Source of the DNA: Halioglobus sp.
Lineage (GTDB): Bacteria > Pseudomonadota > Gammaproteobacteria > Pseudomonadales > Halieaceae
DNA: 35,694 nt
Assembly: GCA_013214285.1 (NCBI GenBank)
Contig: JABSPW010000017.1
Span: forward strand, 1 to 35,694
Reading direction: 5' to 3'
Below the pieces are notes generated by a model. It saw nothing but the letters and a program-made list of their open reading frames with translations. It was not told the origin of the DNA and searched no databases. The translations under genes and the position numbers were made by a program. Numbering within the stretch: position 1 is the first letter of the stretch; each line of letters begins with the position of its first letter. Shown here one piece after another: positions 34,597 to 35,694 of the stretch.

Positions 34597-35694
34597 TTAG
34601 ACGAATAAATCTTTCAAGCCCGCCAGTGTGGCCTGGCCCCGCGCTGTGTTTGCTTCAGCACTGTCCTCGCCGTTGCCCTGCCATTGTAGGTCGTCGGCAG
34701 GCAGTTCCTCGAGAAATCGACTCGCCTCGCAATCGACGGTTTCGCCGAATCGACGTCGTCTTTGCGCCATCGTCATGCACAGTGTTTCCTGCGCACGCGT
34801 GATGCCGACATAGGCCAGGCGCCGTTCTTCTTCAATATTACCTTCATCAACACTGACACGGTGTGGCAATAGCTTCTCTTCCATTCCAATGATATAGACA
34901 TGTGGGAATTCCAAACCTTTGGCGGCGTGCAGTGTCATCAGCTGCACACGGTCCGGACCCCTTGCCTCCTCATCCGCCTGTTCCAGCAAATCGCGCAGCA
35001 CCAGTCGAGATATGGCTTCGTCCAGAGCGACCTGCTCGTTCGTCACCACCTTCTGTAGGCTATCGATCAGGAAATGCACGTTACCCATGCGTCGTTCGGC
35101 CACCTCGTCGCTGGAACTGATCTGCTCCAGCCAGCCTGCATAATCAATGTCGTGGACCATTTGACGCAGCGCTGCAATGCCATCGCCAGACCGACAGCGG
35201 TGTCTTACTGCGTCCATCCAGGCCTGGAATTCCCTTAAACGTGTCAGACTGCCTGCGGAAACGTTGCCTGCTCTTAGGTGTTGGCATGCCAGATTGAGGC
35301 TAATGCGTTGGGTCAAAGCGAAGTTACCGAGAGCCTCCAGTGTTGAGGTGCCCAATTTACGTCGTGGCACATTGGCGATACGCAAGAAAGCGTTGTCGTC
35401 GTGCTCATTCAGTATCAGGCGTAAATAGGCCATGATATCCTTGACCTCGTTACGCGCAAAAAAAGAAGTGCCGCCACTGAGATGATACGGCACCTGTTGT
35501 TCCTGCAGCGCCACTTCGATCAGTCGTGACTGATGGTTGCCCCGATACAGAATGGCGTAATCGCCAAAGCGGCTGCGCTTGCGCAGTTTATGATCCAGTA
35601 TCTCTGCGACGACCTGGTCTGCCTCATGCTGTTCATCCGTACAGCAGATGATGCGTACGGGTTCGCCATAGCCCAACTCGGACCAGAGCTGTTT
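34597..35694 (-). CDS. rep: ATP-dependent DNA helicase Rep, C-terminal part (5' end outside window)
   Basis: The frame is open to the window edge (upstream codons read KQLWSELGYGEP), so about 365 residues of the C-terminal half are present. UvrD/Rep superfamily 1 motifs seen are DYAILYRGNHQSR (motif IV), QLMTLHAAKGLEFPHVYIIG (motif V) and EERRLAYVGITRAQETL (motif VI), with ISGGTSFF-like LSGGTSFFARNEVKD and FLRIANVPRRKLG typical of Rep rather than UvrD. Rep is a 3'-5' helicase that helps replication forks pass proteins on DNA. The C-terminal end is intact at 34597 and includes a long acidic tail. Confidence 0.97.
   Translation of the reverse strand, partial: KQLWSELGYGEPVRIICCTDEQHEADQVVAEILDHKLRKRSRFGDYAILYRGNHQSRLIEVALQEQQVPYHLSGGTSFFARNEVKDIMAYLRLILNEHDDNAFLRIANVPRRKLGTSTLEALGNFALTQRISLNLACQHLRAGNVSAGSLTRLREFQAWMDAVRHRCRSGDGIAALRQMVHDIDYAGWLEQISSSDEVAERRMGNVHFLIDSLQKVVTNEQVALDEAISRLVLRDLLEQADEEARGPDRVQLMTLHAAKGLEFPHVYIIGMEEKLLPHRVSVDEGNIEEERRLAYVGITRAQETLCMTMAQRRRRFGETVDCEASRFLEELPADDLQWQGNGEDSAEANTARGQATLAGLKDLFV

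Overview
The window reads as a piece of a marine gammaproteobacterial chromosome. A relative of Cellvibrionales/Halieaceae or Pseudomonadales is my guess from protein style and from the rep–cytochrome c5 adjacency at the right end; no rRNA or other decisive taxonomic marker is present.

Left (1–12.8 kb): the 3' part of a nonribosomal peptide operon, all on the + strand with 4-bp overlaps or short spacers. It holds the end of one NRPS subunit (A–PCP–C), a terminal subunit (degenerate C-like domain–A–PCP–thioesterase), an MFS exporter, a MacB-type ABC ATPase and permease, a MacA/HlyD-type periplasmic adaptor, a type II thioesterase and an EntD/Sfp-type phosphopantetheinyl transferase. The last A domain carries the code D-L-T-K-I-G-H-I-G-K, which fits aspartate. 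It sits directly behind a condensation-like domain that has lost HHxxxDG, while the active C domain is at the end of the previous subunit. That layout fits an 'interface' domain of the kind known from beta-hydroxyaspartate siderophores. With a PvdRT-like exporter and an EntD-like PPTase, a siderophore or related acidic lipo/peptide is the best guess. Upstream genes (starter module, any aspartyl hydroxylase, TonB receptor) lie outside the window.

Middle (12.9–31.3 kb): a loosely packed accessory region that mixes intact genes with clear gene wrecks. Intact genes include a SOUL haem-binding protein, a DUF1254/DUF1214 protein, an AspT/YidE-type transporter, a FadL porin, a dihydrodipicolinate-reductase-like dehydrogenase, a methyltransferase with an apparent CTG start, a secreted lipase with its foldase, MscL and a sulfotransferase. 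Wrecks include a dsbB-like gene, a choloylglycine-hydrolase-like Ntn hydrolase, an arylsulfatase N-terminus, a frameshifted IS110 transposase, and IS6 and OrfA-type transposase fragments. Several spacers of 350–700 bp show nothing recognisable. The pattern suggests relaxed selection and ongoing erosion.

Right (31.3–35.7 kb): compact, core-like sequence. tRNA-Arg(CCG) marks the change, followed by a DUF4136 lipoprotein, a probable DUF3080 lipoprotein, a glutathione S-transferase, a c5-type cytochrome and the 3' part of rep helicase.
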